A DNA stretch of 60,836 nucleotides from an uncultured Porphyromonadaceae bacterium (GCA_900547555.1 URHG01000011.1:1-60836); one strand, 5' to 3'. Positions 15,231 through 23,887 are shown, numbered from the stretch's first letter. The notes: a model not told the origin generated them from the letters alone. Made by a program: numbers and translations.

Positions 15231-16079
15231 ATGAATAATATACGGTTTGTGAGTTTGTCGAGCGGCAGCAGCGGGAATTGTTACTATCTGGGTACCGACA
15301 GTTACGGCATTCTTATCGATGCGGGCATATCGGCACGGCAGATAAAAAAGTCGTTGGCGGCCAACGGTATCGCTTTTGAATCGATTGTCGCCCTGTGTAT
15401 CACCCACGACCATGCCGACCACATCAAAGGAGCCGGTTACGTGGGAGAGAAGTGCGGCGTTCCCGTGTACACGACGCAGACGATTCTCAACGGTATGAAC
15501 CGTTGTTATTGCATGACGCAGAAGATATACTCGGTAGGCCGTCCCATTCTCAAAGATGTTCCTTTTACGATACGCGATTTTACCGTTACCGCTTTTGAAG
15601 TGCCGCACGACGGGACCGATAATGTCGGCTACCGCATCGAGGCGGGCGGGCGTTGTTTTGTGTTTGCCACCGACTTGGGCTGTATTCCCGACAGCGTGGC
15701 CGGTTACCTGCAACAGGCTCATTGCCTGATTCTTGAATCGAACTACGATATGGAGATGTTGCAGCAAGGTCCTTATCCCTACTACCTGAAAAAACGCATC
15801 GTCTCCCGGTCGGGTCATCTGTGCAACACCGATGCCGCCGATTTCCTCGCCACCCATTACCATAGCGGGCTCGAATATGTTTTCCTGTGCCACCTCAGCC
15901 GGGAAAACAATACGCCCGAGTTGGCTTATAAAACCATCGAGGCCCGTTTGTCGCAGAGCCATATACAGGTAGGTCGCGACGTGCAACTCGTACCGCTCCG
16001 TCGCAATACGGCGAGCGAGGTGTATGTTTTTCCGGTGGAAAACCCGGAGCCGTGTCCCGAACAGATGCAGTTGTTTTAG
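15231..16079 (+). CDS. MBL-fold metallo-hydrolase, WalJ/YycJ-like
   Basis: A 282-residue metallo-beta-lactamase-fold protein without a signal peptide. It starts FVSLSSGSSGNCYYL, a block typical of the YycJ/WalJ group, and carries the metal motif H59-D60-H61-A62-D63-H64. Further ligands are expected at the conserved His in VPHDGTDNVGYRIE (about residue 123) and the Asp in FATDLG (about residue 140). Members of this group are probable exonucleases or phosphodiesterases linked to DNA repair; in Gram-positives the gene sits with walRK, which is not the case here. It stands alone between the repeat mosaic and the phosphate operon. The substrate is not determined. Confidence 0.8.
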   Translation: MNNIRFVSLSSGSSGNCYYLGTDSYGILIDAGISARQIKKSLAANGIAFESIVALCITHDHADHIKGAGYVGEKCGVPVYTTQTILNGMNRCYCMTQKIYSVGRPILKDVPFTIRDFTVTAFEVPHDGTDNVGYRIEAGGRCFVFATDLGCIPDSVAGYLQQAHCLILESNYDMEMLQQGPYPYYLKKRIVSRSGHLCNTDAADFLATHYHSGLEYVFLCHLSRENNTPELAYKTIEARLSQSHIQVGRDVQLVPLRRNTASEVYVFPVENPEPCPEQMQLF

Positions 16080-16179
16080 CATATCCGATAGGTTTTTTTC
16101 CTTCGTTTTTCCCTTTTGGCTCGGCCGATGGTCGGGTATGGGTTTTTGTTTCCTCCCCGAAAAGGCGTGTTTTAATCAT

Positions 16180-16241
16180 TTGTAATTGTTTTGTAACCAT
16201 ATTGTTATTGCTCTATAATATATCTGTTATTTTGCTGTAAT
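16180..16241 (+). promoter_or_regulatory. Six-unit Pho-box array (PhoB-type direct repeats)
   Basis: Six 7-bp units start at 16180, 16191, 16202, 16213, 16224 and 16235, all exactly 11 bp apart: TTGTAAT, TTGTAAC, TTGTTAT, CTATAAT, CTGTTAT, CTGTAAT. The consensus is YTGTWAY with 4-bp spacers. This is the geometry of PhoB sites (7-bp repeat plus 4-bp spacer). The last unit ends 10 bp before the -7 element at 16252, so units 4-6 occupy the -33 region, as in activator-dependent Pho promoters. Confidence 0.8.
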
Positions 16242-16251
16242 AAGGCTCCCG

Positions 16252-16259
16252 TACTTTTG
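16252..16259 (+). promoter_or_regulatory. -7 element of the phosphate operon
   Basis: TACTTTTG, a full consensus match 31 bp before the receptor gene. It has no separate -33 TTG box; the Pho array takes that place. Confidence 0.65.
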
Positions 16260-16290
16260 CACTGTCAAAATTTTATAGAGATACGACAGT

Positions 16291-19023
16291 ATGTTTAAGA
16301 CAAGAGCAATTTTACTGACAGTTGTATTTTTATCGGTAATGTCGGGCCATATATCGGCCTTTACGTTGCGCGGGGTAATCATCGATAAGCTTACAGGCGA
16401 TGTCCTCATCGGTGCGACGGTCGTTGTCAAGGAAAAACCTTCGGTCGGAGCCGCAGCCGGTCTCGACGGGACGTTTCACTTGAAAGATCTTCCCGAGAAC
16501 GAAAAGATGACGCTTGTCGCCCGTTATTTGGGATATCATGTGGGAGAGGTTGTCATCTCTCCGAAAACCGAAAATATAAAGATAGAGCTCGAACCTCAAA
16601 GCCACAGTCTCAATGAGGTGGTCGTCGAAGCGAAATACGACCGTTCGACCGATATGGGCGCGCGTTATATTGAGCGGAGCGCTCCTACCGTAATGAATGT
16701 GATGAGCGCCCGCAGTATCGAGATTTCGCCCGATGTAACGGTGGCCAATGTCCTCGGCCGCATATCGGGTGTAACGATGGAACGGGAAAGTTCGGGAGAA
16801 GGGCAGTATGCCGTGTTGCGCGGTATGGACAAACGGTATAATTATACGCTGGTTAACGGGGTGAAAATACCCAGTCCCGAAAATAAAGACCGTTATATCG
16901 CCCTCGATATTTTCCCCAGCGAGATGCTCGACCGCCTCGAAGTAACCAAGTCGCTTACTCCCGACATGGAAGGCGACGCGACCGGCGGCGTAGTGAATCT
17001 GATTATGAAAGAGGCACCCTCGTCGCGCCTTTTCAATATCAATGCGTCGGTCGGATACAATTCGGTCTTTTTCAACAATCAGTTCATGACCTTTGACCGG
17101 AGTGGGGTAATGCCTGCTTCCCCACGAGAAGAGTACGGTAAAGAATACCGTGCCATGCCCGACGATTTCAAAAAAGGTACGATGAGCTATTCGCAGCGTG
17201 CCGCGTTGCCCGATATAACCTTCGGACTTTCTTGGGGAGACCGTTTCTTTAACGACCGTCTGGGTATCGTCTTGTCGGGAAGTTTCCAGAACTTCAATCG
17301 GGGAACCGAATCCCTTTTCTTCGAAGACAATATGCCGCAGAGCGAGTCGACGGTACGTCTCTCGTCGATGAGAGATCGTTTTTACTCCGAGATGAAGATG
17401 CAATATGCCTTGCATATGAAAAGCGATTTCCACCTGAACAAATACAACCGTTTCTCGCTTTACGCCGTGTATGTGGGAAATAACTCGACGAATGTGCGCG
17501 ACAGCAAGATTATCGACCTTTCGCTGAATTATGCTCCCGAGAAAGGAAATTCGCTCGAAGAGTGGGAAATGCGTTCGATATTCGAACGTCAGAACATCGC
17601 TTCCGTTACTTTGCAGGGCGATCATAAATTGGGTGGAGGCGTTACGGCGGATTGGTCGCTCGTGTGGGCCAATGCGACCAACGATACACCCGACCGTACT
17701 TATGTCGTACTTGAAAACGACCGTAACGATTATGTCGACAAAGTACGCGCCGACCACATGGAGCGTCGTTGGGAAAGCAATAGCGATCGCGACCTCTCGG
17801 CCTCTGCCGATTTCAAGTGGGAATACGATGAGACTTTCGTGCCCATGTCGTTGAAGTGGGGAGGCCTTTATCGCGACAAACGTCGTACCAATGATTATGT
17901 TTCCTATCTTTTTACACCCGACGGCCAGCAATATCAGGGCAGCGATTTTTCCGATGTTACCGATATTGTATGGAAGTTGCAGGCTGCACAGGGTAGTGTA
18001 GGGCCGCTCGACTATGATGCGCACGAACGCATCGGTGCGGCTTACCTTATGTACCGTTTCGGCAATGAGGTGTGGAATATAATCGCCGGTGTACGGGCCG
18101 AACATACCGATCAGGGGTATCACATGTATTATCCCAACTACAAGGACGATCCCGACGGTGGACAGAAGTACTGGGACTTTCTTCCTTCGGTACATCTTAA
18201 ATATTCCCCTGTCAAGGATATGAACTTGCGCCTTTCGTATTTCCGTTCGATAAACCGCCCCGGATTTTTTGAGGTCGTTCCTTATTCGATTATAAACGAA
18301 GATTATACCGAATTCGGAAACAAAGACTTGAAACGAGCCCGTATCGATAATGCTGACTTGCGTTGGGAATGGTTTCCTACGGTAACCGATCAGGTAATGG
18401 TAGGCGTTTTCTATAAAAACATACAAGACCCTATCGAGTATGCCTACTATTCGGTCAATAACAGACAATTCGGTTACGGACCGGCCAATTTGGGCAACGC
18501 CCGTAATGTGGGTGTCGAGGTCGACGTGATCAAGTATTTCCGTTACATCGGCATAAAGGCCAATTACACCTATACGCATTCGAGTATAACGACTCCCAAA
18601 ACGCTTTATTCCCGGGCGAGCGGTTCATTGGAGCGCCTTTCGGTCGACCAGACCCGTCCCCTTGTGGGGCAGGCTCCTCATGTAGCCAATTTTTCACTCT
18701 TGTATAAAAATGTGGAAAAAGGATGGGACGCCCAACTCTCGTTTACTTACACGGGCGAAAAAATGGCGGTAGTTTCCCATTACTATAACTCCGATTATTG
18801 GGACAGCCCAGTCTTTTCGCTCGATGCGTCGGTAGAGAAGAAGTTAGGAAAATTCTCGGTATATGCCAAAGCGACGAATCTGCTCAATACCCACTACAAA
18901 CGGTACGTCAAAACCGTCAATGATTATAATGTCGGTTTTCCCTCGCAGGAAGGCGATCGCACCCTTATCAGGGACAATTATTCCGGTATAGGCTTTTTGG
19001 TGGGCGTGCGTTATAAACTTTGA
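16291..19023 (+). CDS. TonB-dependent outer-membrane receptor (orphan, predicted Pho-controlled)
   Basis: A 910-residue outer-membrane protein. Signal peptide 1-23 is followed by a carboxypeptidase-regulatory-like domain (about 25-110), a plug domain (about 130-245, with VLRGMDKRYNYTLVNG) and a 22-strand-type barrel ending in GIGFLVGVRYKL with a terminal hydrophobic residue. Such receptors use TonB energy to import bulky ligands. No SusD-like partner follows; instead come a beta-helix lipoprotein (38 bp gap) and a phosphatase-like enzyme. With the Pho-box array just upstream, the likely ligand is a phosphorylated compound or a phosphate complex. That is inference; a siderophore or a glycan is the alternative but is less consistent with the neighbours. 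Confidence 0.9.
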   Translation: MFKTRAILLTVVFLSVMSGHISAFTLRGVIIDKLTGDVLIGATVVVKEKPSVGAAAGLDGTFHLKDLPENEKMTLVARYLGYHVGEVVISPKTENIKIELEPQSHSLNEVVVEAKYDRSTDMGARYIERSAPTVMNVMSARSIEISPDVTVANVLGRISGVTMERESSGEGQYAVLRGMDKRYNYTLVNGVKIPSPENKDRYIALDIFPSEMLDRLEVTKSLTPDMEGDATGGVVNLIMKEAPSSRLFNINASVGYNSVFFNNQFMTFDRSGVMPASPREEYGKEYRAMPDDFKKGTMSYSQRAALPDITFGLSWGDRFFNDRLGIVLSGSFQNFNRGTESLFFEDNMPQSESTVRLSSMRDRFYSEMKMQYALHMKSDFHLNKYNRFSLYAVYVGNNSTNVRDSKIIDLSLNYAPEKGNSLEEWEMRSIFERQNIASVTLQGDHKLGGGVTADWSLVWANATNDTPDRTYVVLENDRNDYVDKVRADHMERRWESNSDRDLSASADFKWEYDETFVPMSLKWGGLYRDKRRTNDYVSYLFTPDGQQYQGSDFSDVTDIVWKLQAAQGSVGPLDYDAHERIGAAYLMYRFGNEVWNIIAGVRAEHTDQGYHMYYPNYKDDPDGGQKYWDFLPSVHLKYSPVKDMNLRLSYFRSINRPGFFEVVPYSIINEDYTEFGNKDLKRARIDNADLRWEWFPTVTDQVMVGVFYKNIQDPIEYAYYSVNNRQFGYGPANLGNARNVGVEVDVIKYFRYIGIKANYTYTHSSITTPKTLYSRASGSLERLSVDQTRPLVGQAPHVANFSLLYKNVEKGWDAQLSFTYTGEKMAVVSHYYNSDYWDSPVFSLDASVEKKLGKFSVYAKATNLLNTHYKRYVKTVNDYNVGFPSQEGDRTLIRDNYSGIGFLVGVRYKL

Positions 19024-19061
19024 TTGAAAAAATATAAAACCCAATTTAAATATTCATTCAC

Positions 19062-20369
19062 ATGAAATTGACAAAAATTCTGGCAATGTTTTTTGCCGCA
19101 ACAGTCGTTATGACATCTTGTTCCGACGATGAAAATAACGGAAACGGTAACAACAACGGTTCGAATACATTACCTGCCAATGCTATCGTTTGGCCCAAAG
19201 ACACGACGGTAACTCTTACCGACCATTTTCTGGTGGACGAAGATCAGGTGCTTATCGTAGAAGAAGGTGCTACGGTGATAGCCGCCAATACCGAAGTGAA
19301 ACCCGAAATCGTTGTACTCGGAAGCATGTATTGCTTGGGTACAGCCGAAAATCCTGTTACTTTTACTGTAGAAGCCTCTGCAAAAGGAAATCGTTTTTCC
19401 CGGAATTGGGGTGGTATCATCTGCGGATATGATTGTCCCGAGCTGGTACTCCTCCACACGGTTATCGAATACGGAGGCGCTTTGACAACCGAAAATTCGC
19501 TTTCGTTCCGCAATCAGCTTTTTAAAACCGAGACAGGCGAGGGTGTTCCCGCTGTCCACTTCTGTAATCGCAACGGAAAGATGTTGATACAGAATTGCAT
19601 TTTCCGCAACAACGCCGAAGATCAGATTTACATTACCGGCGGTGAATCGATTGTTGCCAACAACTACTTTATCTGCAACGGAGAAGAGGGTGGTGAAGCG
19701 ATCAATTATAAATCGGATTGCAAAGCCGATATTGCCTATAACCTTATCTACGATGCCAATACCAATGGTTTTAAGCTCTCCAATTCGGGATTTACCGATG
19801 TTCAGTCGCATCTCTATTGTTACAACAACACCATCGTGAACAGCGGTTGGCGTCGTCCTAAAAAGAAAGGCGGATCGATATGGCTCGAAGAAGGTATTTA
19901 TGCCGAGATGTACAACAACATGATTTATGACTGTCGTTGGGGGTTGAAACACGATACCGAAGCCTTTGAAGATGAGAAATGCGTGATTACACCCAATTAT
20001 TATTTTGCCTCGACAACGACGGGGGTAGAACAGATGCAGGCCGATGAGAGCGAGGGTATCCTCAATGGTGCTGATGATGTCATGAGCGCTACTGCCGGCG
20101 ACAAAGATCCTCTTTTTGTCAACTTTACCCGTCAGGGAGACATCGACATCAATGTCGGCGGTAATGGAGCAGGTGCTCCGCAAACATGGAACGATGCATG
20201 GGATTTCCATCTTGCTGCCAACTCTCCAGCTCTTACTGGCGGAAAAACCTCTTTTACCCGTCATTTTGCAAATGGCCTGACATTTGAGGGTTTGAACGGA
20301 ATATATACTCAGACTACCTTTACATCTCCCGCTCCTTCATCTTATTTCGGGGCATTCGGAAACAAGTAA
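19062..20369 (+). CDS. Beta-helix-type lipoprotein of the phosphate operon
   Basis: A 435-residue lipoprotein. The N-terminus has a lipobox ending at Cys20 (VMTSC), followed by SDDENNGNGNNNGSN, an acidic/Asn-rich tether typical of surface-exposed Bacteroidetes lipoproteins. The body has short repeated strands with N-rich turns (for example NNYFICNGE, NLIYDANTNG, NNTIVNSGW, NNMIYDCRW), as in right-handed parallel beta-helix proteins. No catalytic set is evident. It lies between the receptor and the phosphatase-like gene with short gaps (38 and 41 bp), so it may hold the ligand at the surface in the place a SusD would occupy. The function is not known. Confidence 0.75.
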   Translation: MKLTKILAMFFAATVVMTSCSDDENNGNGNNNGSNTLPANAIVWPKDTTVTLTDHFLVDEDQVLIVEEGATVIAANTEVKPEIVVLGSMYCLGTAENPVTFTVEASAKGNRFSRNWGGIICGYDCPELVLLHTVIEYGGALTTENSLSFRNQLFKTETGEGVPAVHFCNRNGKMLIQNCIFRNNAEDQIYITGGESIVANNYFICNGEEGGEAINYKSDCKADIAYNLIYDANTNGFKLSNSGFTDVQSHLYCYNNTIVNSGWRRPKKKGGSIWLEEGIYAEMYNNMIYDCRWGLKHDTEAFEDEKCVITPNYYFASTTTGVEQMQADESEGILNGADDVMSATAGDKDPLFVNFTRQGDIDINVGGNGAGAPQTWNDAWDFHLAANSPALTGGKTSFTRHFANGLTFEGLNGIYTQTTFTSPAPSSYFGAFGNK

Positions 20370-20410
20370 AATATCATTTGTATAATCTCTTAAATAAATG
20401 ATTCTGTCTT

Positions 20411-21361
20411 ATGAAAATTAAGAATTTATTATCGGTGTTCTTGCTGGCAGGGTGTTTTGCGTTAAGTGCCACTGCACAGACACCGACAATGGAACTGCCT
20501 GCCGTAAGTGATGATGCGCATTCGTTTATCGTGGCTAACGATCTCGGTCGTAACGGCTATTACGAGCAGAAAACGATTGCCGAGCTTATGGGAACACTGG
20601 CCGAGAATATCGATATAGAGTTTGTGGCTGCGCTGGGTGATGTGCACCATTTCGAAGGGGTGGTTTCGGTCGAAGATCCTCTGTGGATGACCAATTACGA
20701 ACTTATCTATTCGCACCCCGAACTTATGATCGATTGGTATGCCATATTGGGTAATCATGAGTATCGTGGGAATACGCAGGCCGTCCTCGATTATGCAGGG
20801 GTAAGTCGTCGCTGGACTCCTCAGGGTCGTTATTATGCCATCGAGCAGGAGGCCGGCGATAAGGAGAAAATGCTTCTTGTCTTTATCGATACGACTCCCA
20901 TGATCGATAAGTATCGTAAAGACGCCGAGAAATATCCCGATGCCGGAAAACAAAACCTGAAAAAGCAACTCGACTGGATAGAGAAAACGCTTAAAAACAG
21001 TACGGCCAAATGGAAAATCGTTATGGGGCATCACCCCGTGTATGCCGATACCTATAAGGGTGAGGAAGAGCGTCTCGATATGCAAGCCCGTTTGAAACCT
21101 CTGCTCGACGCTTATGGCGTAGACCTCTATATCTGTGGACACATACACAATTTCCAACATATACAGCCTGCCGGTAGTAATGTGCAATATGTGGTCAATT
21201 CGTCGGGGTCGCTGGCCCGTGATGTAAATGCCGTGGAGGGAACGCGCTTTTGCAGTTCCGATGCCGGATTCTCGGTCGTGTCGGCCGATGATAAAACGTT
21301 GACGATGTATATGATCAACGGTAAAGGAAAAGTCATTTACAGTTTCTCTATCGAGAAATAA
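20411..21361 (+). CDS. Exported metallophosphoesterase, acid-phosphatase (ACP5)-like
   Basis: A 316-residue exported protein (signal peptide about 1-22, ending ATAQ). It carries the calcineurin-like set in purple-acid-phosphatase order: Asp44 in NDLGR, Asp77 in GDVHHFEG, Asn115/His116 in GNHEY, His207 in MGHHPVY, and His244/His246 in CGHIHN. The motif I form D-x-G is that of purple acid phosphatases. The metal-binding Tyr of motif II (GDnxY) is replaced by His, so the usual Fe(III)-Tyr pair is absent. It probably releases phosphate from organic phosphates in the periplasm or at the surface, in line with the Pho-box promoter and the receptor upstream. A transcription terminator follows. Confidence 0.85.
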   Translation: MKIKNLLSVFLLAGCFALSATAQTPTMELPAVSDDAHSFIVANDLGRNGYYEQKTIAELMGTLAENIDIEFVAALGDVHHFEGVVSVEDPLWMTNYELIYSHPELMIDWYAILGNHEYRGNTQAVLDYAGVSRRWTPQGRYYAIEQEAGDKEKMLLVFIDTTPMIDKYRKDAEKYPDAGKQNLKKQLDWIEKTLKNSTAKWKIVMGHHPVYADTYKGEEERLDMQARLKPLLDAYGVDLYICGHIHNFQHIQPAGSNVQYVVNSSGSLARDVNAVEGTRFCSSDAGFSVVSADDKTLTMYMINGKGKVIYSFSIEK

Positions 21362-21412
21362 ACAATATATTGTCGTACGTTTGTCGAGAAGATTTATTCT
21401 TCTCCGAATGAG

Positions 21413-21450
21413 AACGGGCATCCTTGTGAAAGGCTGCCCGTTTTTATTTT
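21413..21450 (+). terminator. Terminator of the phosphate operon
   Basis: AACGGGCA (21413-21420) pairs with TGCCCGTT (21435-21442), and an inner stem CCTT/AAGG extends it. A long T-rich tract follows (TTTTTATTTTTTTT to 21454). Confidence 0.85.
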
Positions 21451-21463
21451 TTTTGCGTGTTGG

Positions 21464-21607
21464 CTATTTTATTTCCAGTACGATTCCCAAGATATATGGA
21501 ATGAGCCAAAAAGTCCATACGAAAATGCTGAATTTGCTGAAATTCTGTTTGGCTTTGGGGCTTCCTTTCCAATAGGTGTAGATATCCCATGCTGCATGTA
21601 TAGCCAT
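21464..21607 (-). pseudogene. C-terminal remnant of an HsmA-family (TIGR03987) membrane protein
   Basis: A 47-residue minus-strand reading frame from the ATG at 21607 to TAG at 21464. It contains YTYWKGSPKAKQNFSKFSI and VWTFWLIPYILGIVLEIK, which match my recollection of the last third of HsmA-family small membrane proteins (normally about 130-150 residues with four membrane segments). The first two thirds are missing; upstream sequence runs into the terminator of the TlpA genes without related residues. It is most likely a decayed gene. A functional one-helix protein cannot be excluded. Confidence 0.5.
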
Positions 21608-21661
21608 CGAAAGATTACGGTTGCACGGCCTAAAAATATTCCCATAATGGTGTTTAAAGAC

Positions 21662-21687
21662 AGAATCGCCCTTTCGAGGGCGATTCT
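21662..21687 (-). terminator. Terminator of the tandem TlpA genes
   Basis: AGAATCGCCCT (21662-21672) and AGGGCGATTCT (21677-21687) form a perfect 11-bp stem with a TTCG tetraloop. On the minus strand GTCTTTAAAC follows, a weak T-run. The stretch 21362-21733 holds this, the operon terminator at 21413 and the HsmA remnant. Confidence 0.65.
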
Positions 21688-21733
21688 TGGTGAATAATAA
21701 TGTGTGTGTAATGTGATGTAAAAAAGGGAATAT

Positions 21734-22807
21734 TTATTTTTTCAAAGCTTTTTCTACGGCTTCGTCGATGGCTTTCCCGTGCAGGTCGCGTGCAATGATG
21801 GTTCCTTCGGGTGAGAAAAGTATCACTTGGGGAATACCCGTGAACCCGTAAATATTCGACGGAATATCTTGCGCATCGATGATTTGCGGCCAGGGCATTT
21901 GCTCTTCTTCGATGGCTTTGAGGGTGGCTGCCCGTTCGTCCCATACGGCGACGCTTACGACTTCGAAGTCTTCACCGGCATATTTTTTATACAATTCCTT
22001 GATGCCGGGTATTCCGCCCCGACAAGGAGCACACCAAGAGGCCCAAAAGTCGACGAGAACATATTTGCCGTTGCCTACATAATCCGATAAGGATACAGGA
22101 GTCCCGTCGATATTACCGTTCTCGATGGTGAAATCGATGAAACGGCTACCGGGCTGATTTGCTTTCATACCTTTGTTTACCGTGATCGATTTTTGTACAG
22201 GGGCGCTTTCCTTTATTCTCGAAGATACATGGCTCAGAGCTTCGTCGAATTCGTCGGTTCCTACCGTATAACTCAACCATTCCGAGCTGCAATAATCGCC
22301 GATGGGTTTGCCGGCATACTTCAAGGCTCCGGTTTTGTAGAGAATACGCAATGTATCATTGTTTGCAGCTGTAATGCTGTCGCGGGTTTTTTCAAAGTCG
22401 GCTGCTTTTGCATCAAGAGCAAGTACTTTGAACAAGAACGAGAATTGATAAGCTATATCCTGATTGAGTATGAGGGCAAGTGAATCGTTTTGTTCGGTAC
22501 CGCTTATTTCATAGATGATGTCGAAGGCCGGATTGAAAGTAATGTTTATATCACCCGGTTCGAGCACGAAAGTCGCCGATTTGTCGCCGAATGTAGCCTG
22601 TGCGATGTAGTTTTTACCGGTTTTTCCGTTGAATACGGCTTTCCCGTCTACGAAAGTACTGCTGTCGACTATTTCGCCTGTGAAATAGTTTTGGAGATAC
22701 ACTTGCATACCGTCGTTTTTATCTCCGCAGTCTACGGTGACACTATACGGTTTGCTGCAAGCGGTGAGCAGTAATGCCGAAGCAAAGAACAAGATTTGTT
22801 TTTTCAT
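21734..22807 (-). CDS. TlpA-like thioredoxin-fold lipoprotein with DUF4369 domain (copy 1)
   Basis: A 357-residue lipoprotein (lipobox Cys17 in LLLTAC). The N-terminal half carries a DUF4369 beta domain (about 20-105); the C-terminal half is an AhpC/TSA-TlpA thioredoxin domain with the redox pair Cys259-Ala-Pro-Cys262 in DFWASWCAPC. Family proteins reduce disulfides in the periplasm, for example during cytochrome maturation or envelope stress. It is the second of two tandem paralogues, 9 bp after copy 2, and is followed by a terminator. The two proteins share layout and the C-terminal block (NGNIDGTPVSLSDYVG against NGNLDGSAVSLSDYVG), but their middles diverge, so the duplication is not recent. 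The specific target is unknown. Confidence 0.85.
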   Translation of the reverse strand: MKKQILFFASALLLTACSKPYSVTVDCGDKNDGMQVYLQNYFTGEIVDSSTFVDGKAVFNGKTGKNYIAQATFGDKSATFVLEPGDINITFNPAFDIIYEISGTEQNDSLALILNQDIAYQFSFLFKVLALDAKAADFEKTRDSITAANNDTLRILYKTGALKYAGKPIGDYCSSEWLSYTVGTDEFDEALSHVSSRIKESAPVQKSITVNKGMKANQPGSRFIDFTIENGNIDGTPVSLSDYVGNGKYVLVDFWASWCAPCRGGIPGIKELYKKYAGEDFEVVSVAVWDERAATLKAIEEEQMPWPQIIDAQDIPSNIYGFTGIPQVILFSPEGTIIARDLHGKAIDEAVEKALKK

Positions 22808-22816
22808 AATGTAATG

Positions 22817-23887
22817 TTATTTTTGAAGCGTTAGAGAAATAAGCTGTTTCATTCTTTCTCCCCGTAAATTCCGGGCGACGATGGTGCCGTCGGGAGCGAA
22901 GAGCATGATTTGGGGAATACCGTTTATGCCGTAGAGGTCGGTCGGTATTTGTCCGGCATCGATGATCTGCGGCCAGGGAAGTTCGAGTTCTTCGATAGCT
23001 TCCAGTGTGGCGTCGCGTTCGTCCCATACGGCGACGCTTACGATTTCAAAGTCGTCTCCGCCGAATTGTTTGTAAATCTCTTTGAGATTCGGCGTTTCGG
23101 CCCGACAAGGACCGCACCATGATGCCCAAAAATCGACCAGTACGTATTTGCCTTTTCCTACATAGTCGGAGAGCGATACGGCCGATCCGTCGAGGTTGCC
23201 GTTTTCGATCGTAAAGTCGGTAAACATCGCCCCGGCTTTTGTGGCGTTTGTCCGCTCGTTGGTTTTAACCGAATTTTTTATCATCGGATATTTGAGGTCG
23301 TTGTCGCTTATATAAGCAGCAGCCTTATCGAAGTTTTCGGTCCCGATAAGCATAGGCAACCAGTTGGCCAATGCGTATGTGGCGACGCAGCTGCCGGGCA
23401 TGGATTCGATAAACCGGGCAGAAACGTCTCCGAATGATTGCATCATTTCGTCTTGCAACGCTTCAACTTTTTCTTTGGAGTCGGGAGAGGTTTTCGATAA
23501 TGCCTGATAGCGGGTATAAAATTGCTCCTGCGTTTCTCTTATGGTCGAGTTGAAACTTTGCAGGGAGTCGTTTTGCGCGGTTCCCGATACTGATTGATTT
23601 TCGGGGTCGATGAGGATATTTCCGCTTTCGAGAATGAACGTGGCACTTTCGCGGCTGGGTGAGTTGACGATGAATTGACAGAGTTTAGCCTCCGGGCTTT
23701 CTCCTTTGAAGATCGCTTTGTTGTCGCTGACGATTGTGCTGTCAAGAGGTTTTTCGGTCGTGTAATCGATGATGTATGCTTGCTTGCCGTTGCTGGATGC
23801 GTCGCATTTGGCTGTTACGGTGTATTTTTTACCGCAGGCTGTAAAGAGTAGCAGTGCAGCTACCCAGAGAAGATTCTTTATTTGCAT
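22817..23887 (-). CDS. TlpA-like thioredoxin-fold lipoprotein with DUF4369 domain (copy 2)
   Basis: A 356-residue lipoprotein (lipobox Cys18 in LLLFTAC). An N-terminal DUF4369 domain (about 20-105) and a charged helical middle (about 110-205, rich in E/K/Q) precede the thioredoxin domain with Cys258-Gly-Pro-Cys261 in DFWASWCGPC. The CGPC pair is the thioredoxin form, whereas copy 1 has CAPC, so the two probably have different redox potentials. It is the first gene of the two-gene operon, 63 bp downstream of thiL. A clear TAnnTTTG element is not visible in that gap, so read-through from thiL is possible. The role is inferred from family only. Confidence 0.85.
   Translation of the reverse strand: MQIKNLLWVAALLLFTACGKKYTVTAKCDASSNGKQAYIIDYTTEKPLDSTIVSDNKAIFKGESPEAKLCQFIVNSPSRESATFILESGNILIDPENQSVSGTAQNDSLQSFNSTIRETQEQFYTRYQALSKTSPDSKEKVEALQDEMMQSFGDVSARFIESMPGSCVATYALANWLPMLIGTENFDKAAAYISDNDLKYPMIKNSVKTNERTNATKAGAMFTDFTIENGNLDGSAVSLSDYVGKGKYVLVDFWASWCGPCRAETPNLKEIYKQFGGDDFEIVSVAVWDERDATLEAIEELELPWPQIIDAGQIPTDLYGINGIPQIMLFAPDGTIVARNLRGERMKQLISLTLQK

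Noticed and set aside
16330..18579. A 749-codon open frame antisense to the TonB receptor gene
   Set aside because: It is the codon-bias shadow of the receptor: no domain, no promoter, and the sense frame has signal peptide, plug and barrel motifs.
16291..21361. Reading the receptor operon as a glycan (Sus-type) locus
   Set aside because: There is no SusD protein and no glycoside hydrolase, and the enzyme present is a phosphoesterase under a Pho-type promoter.
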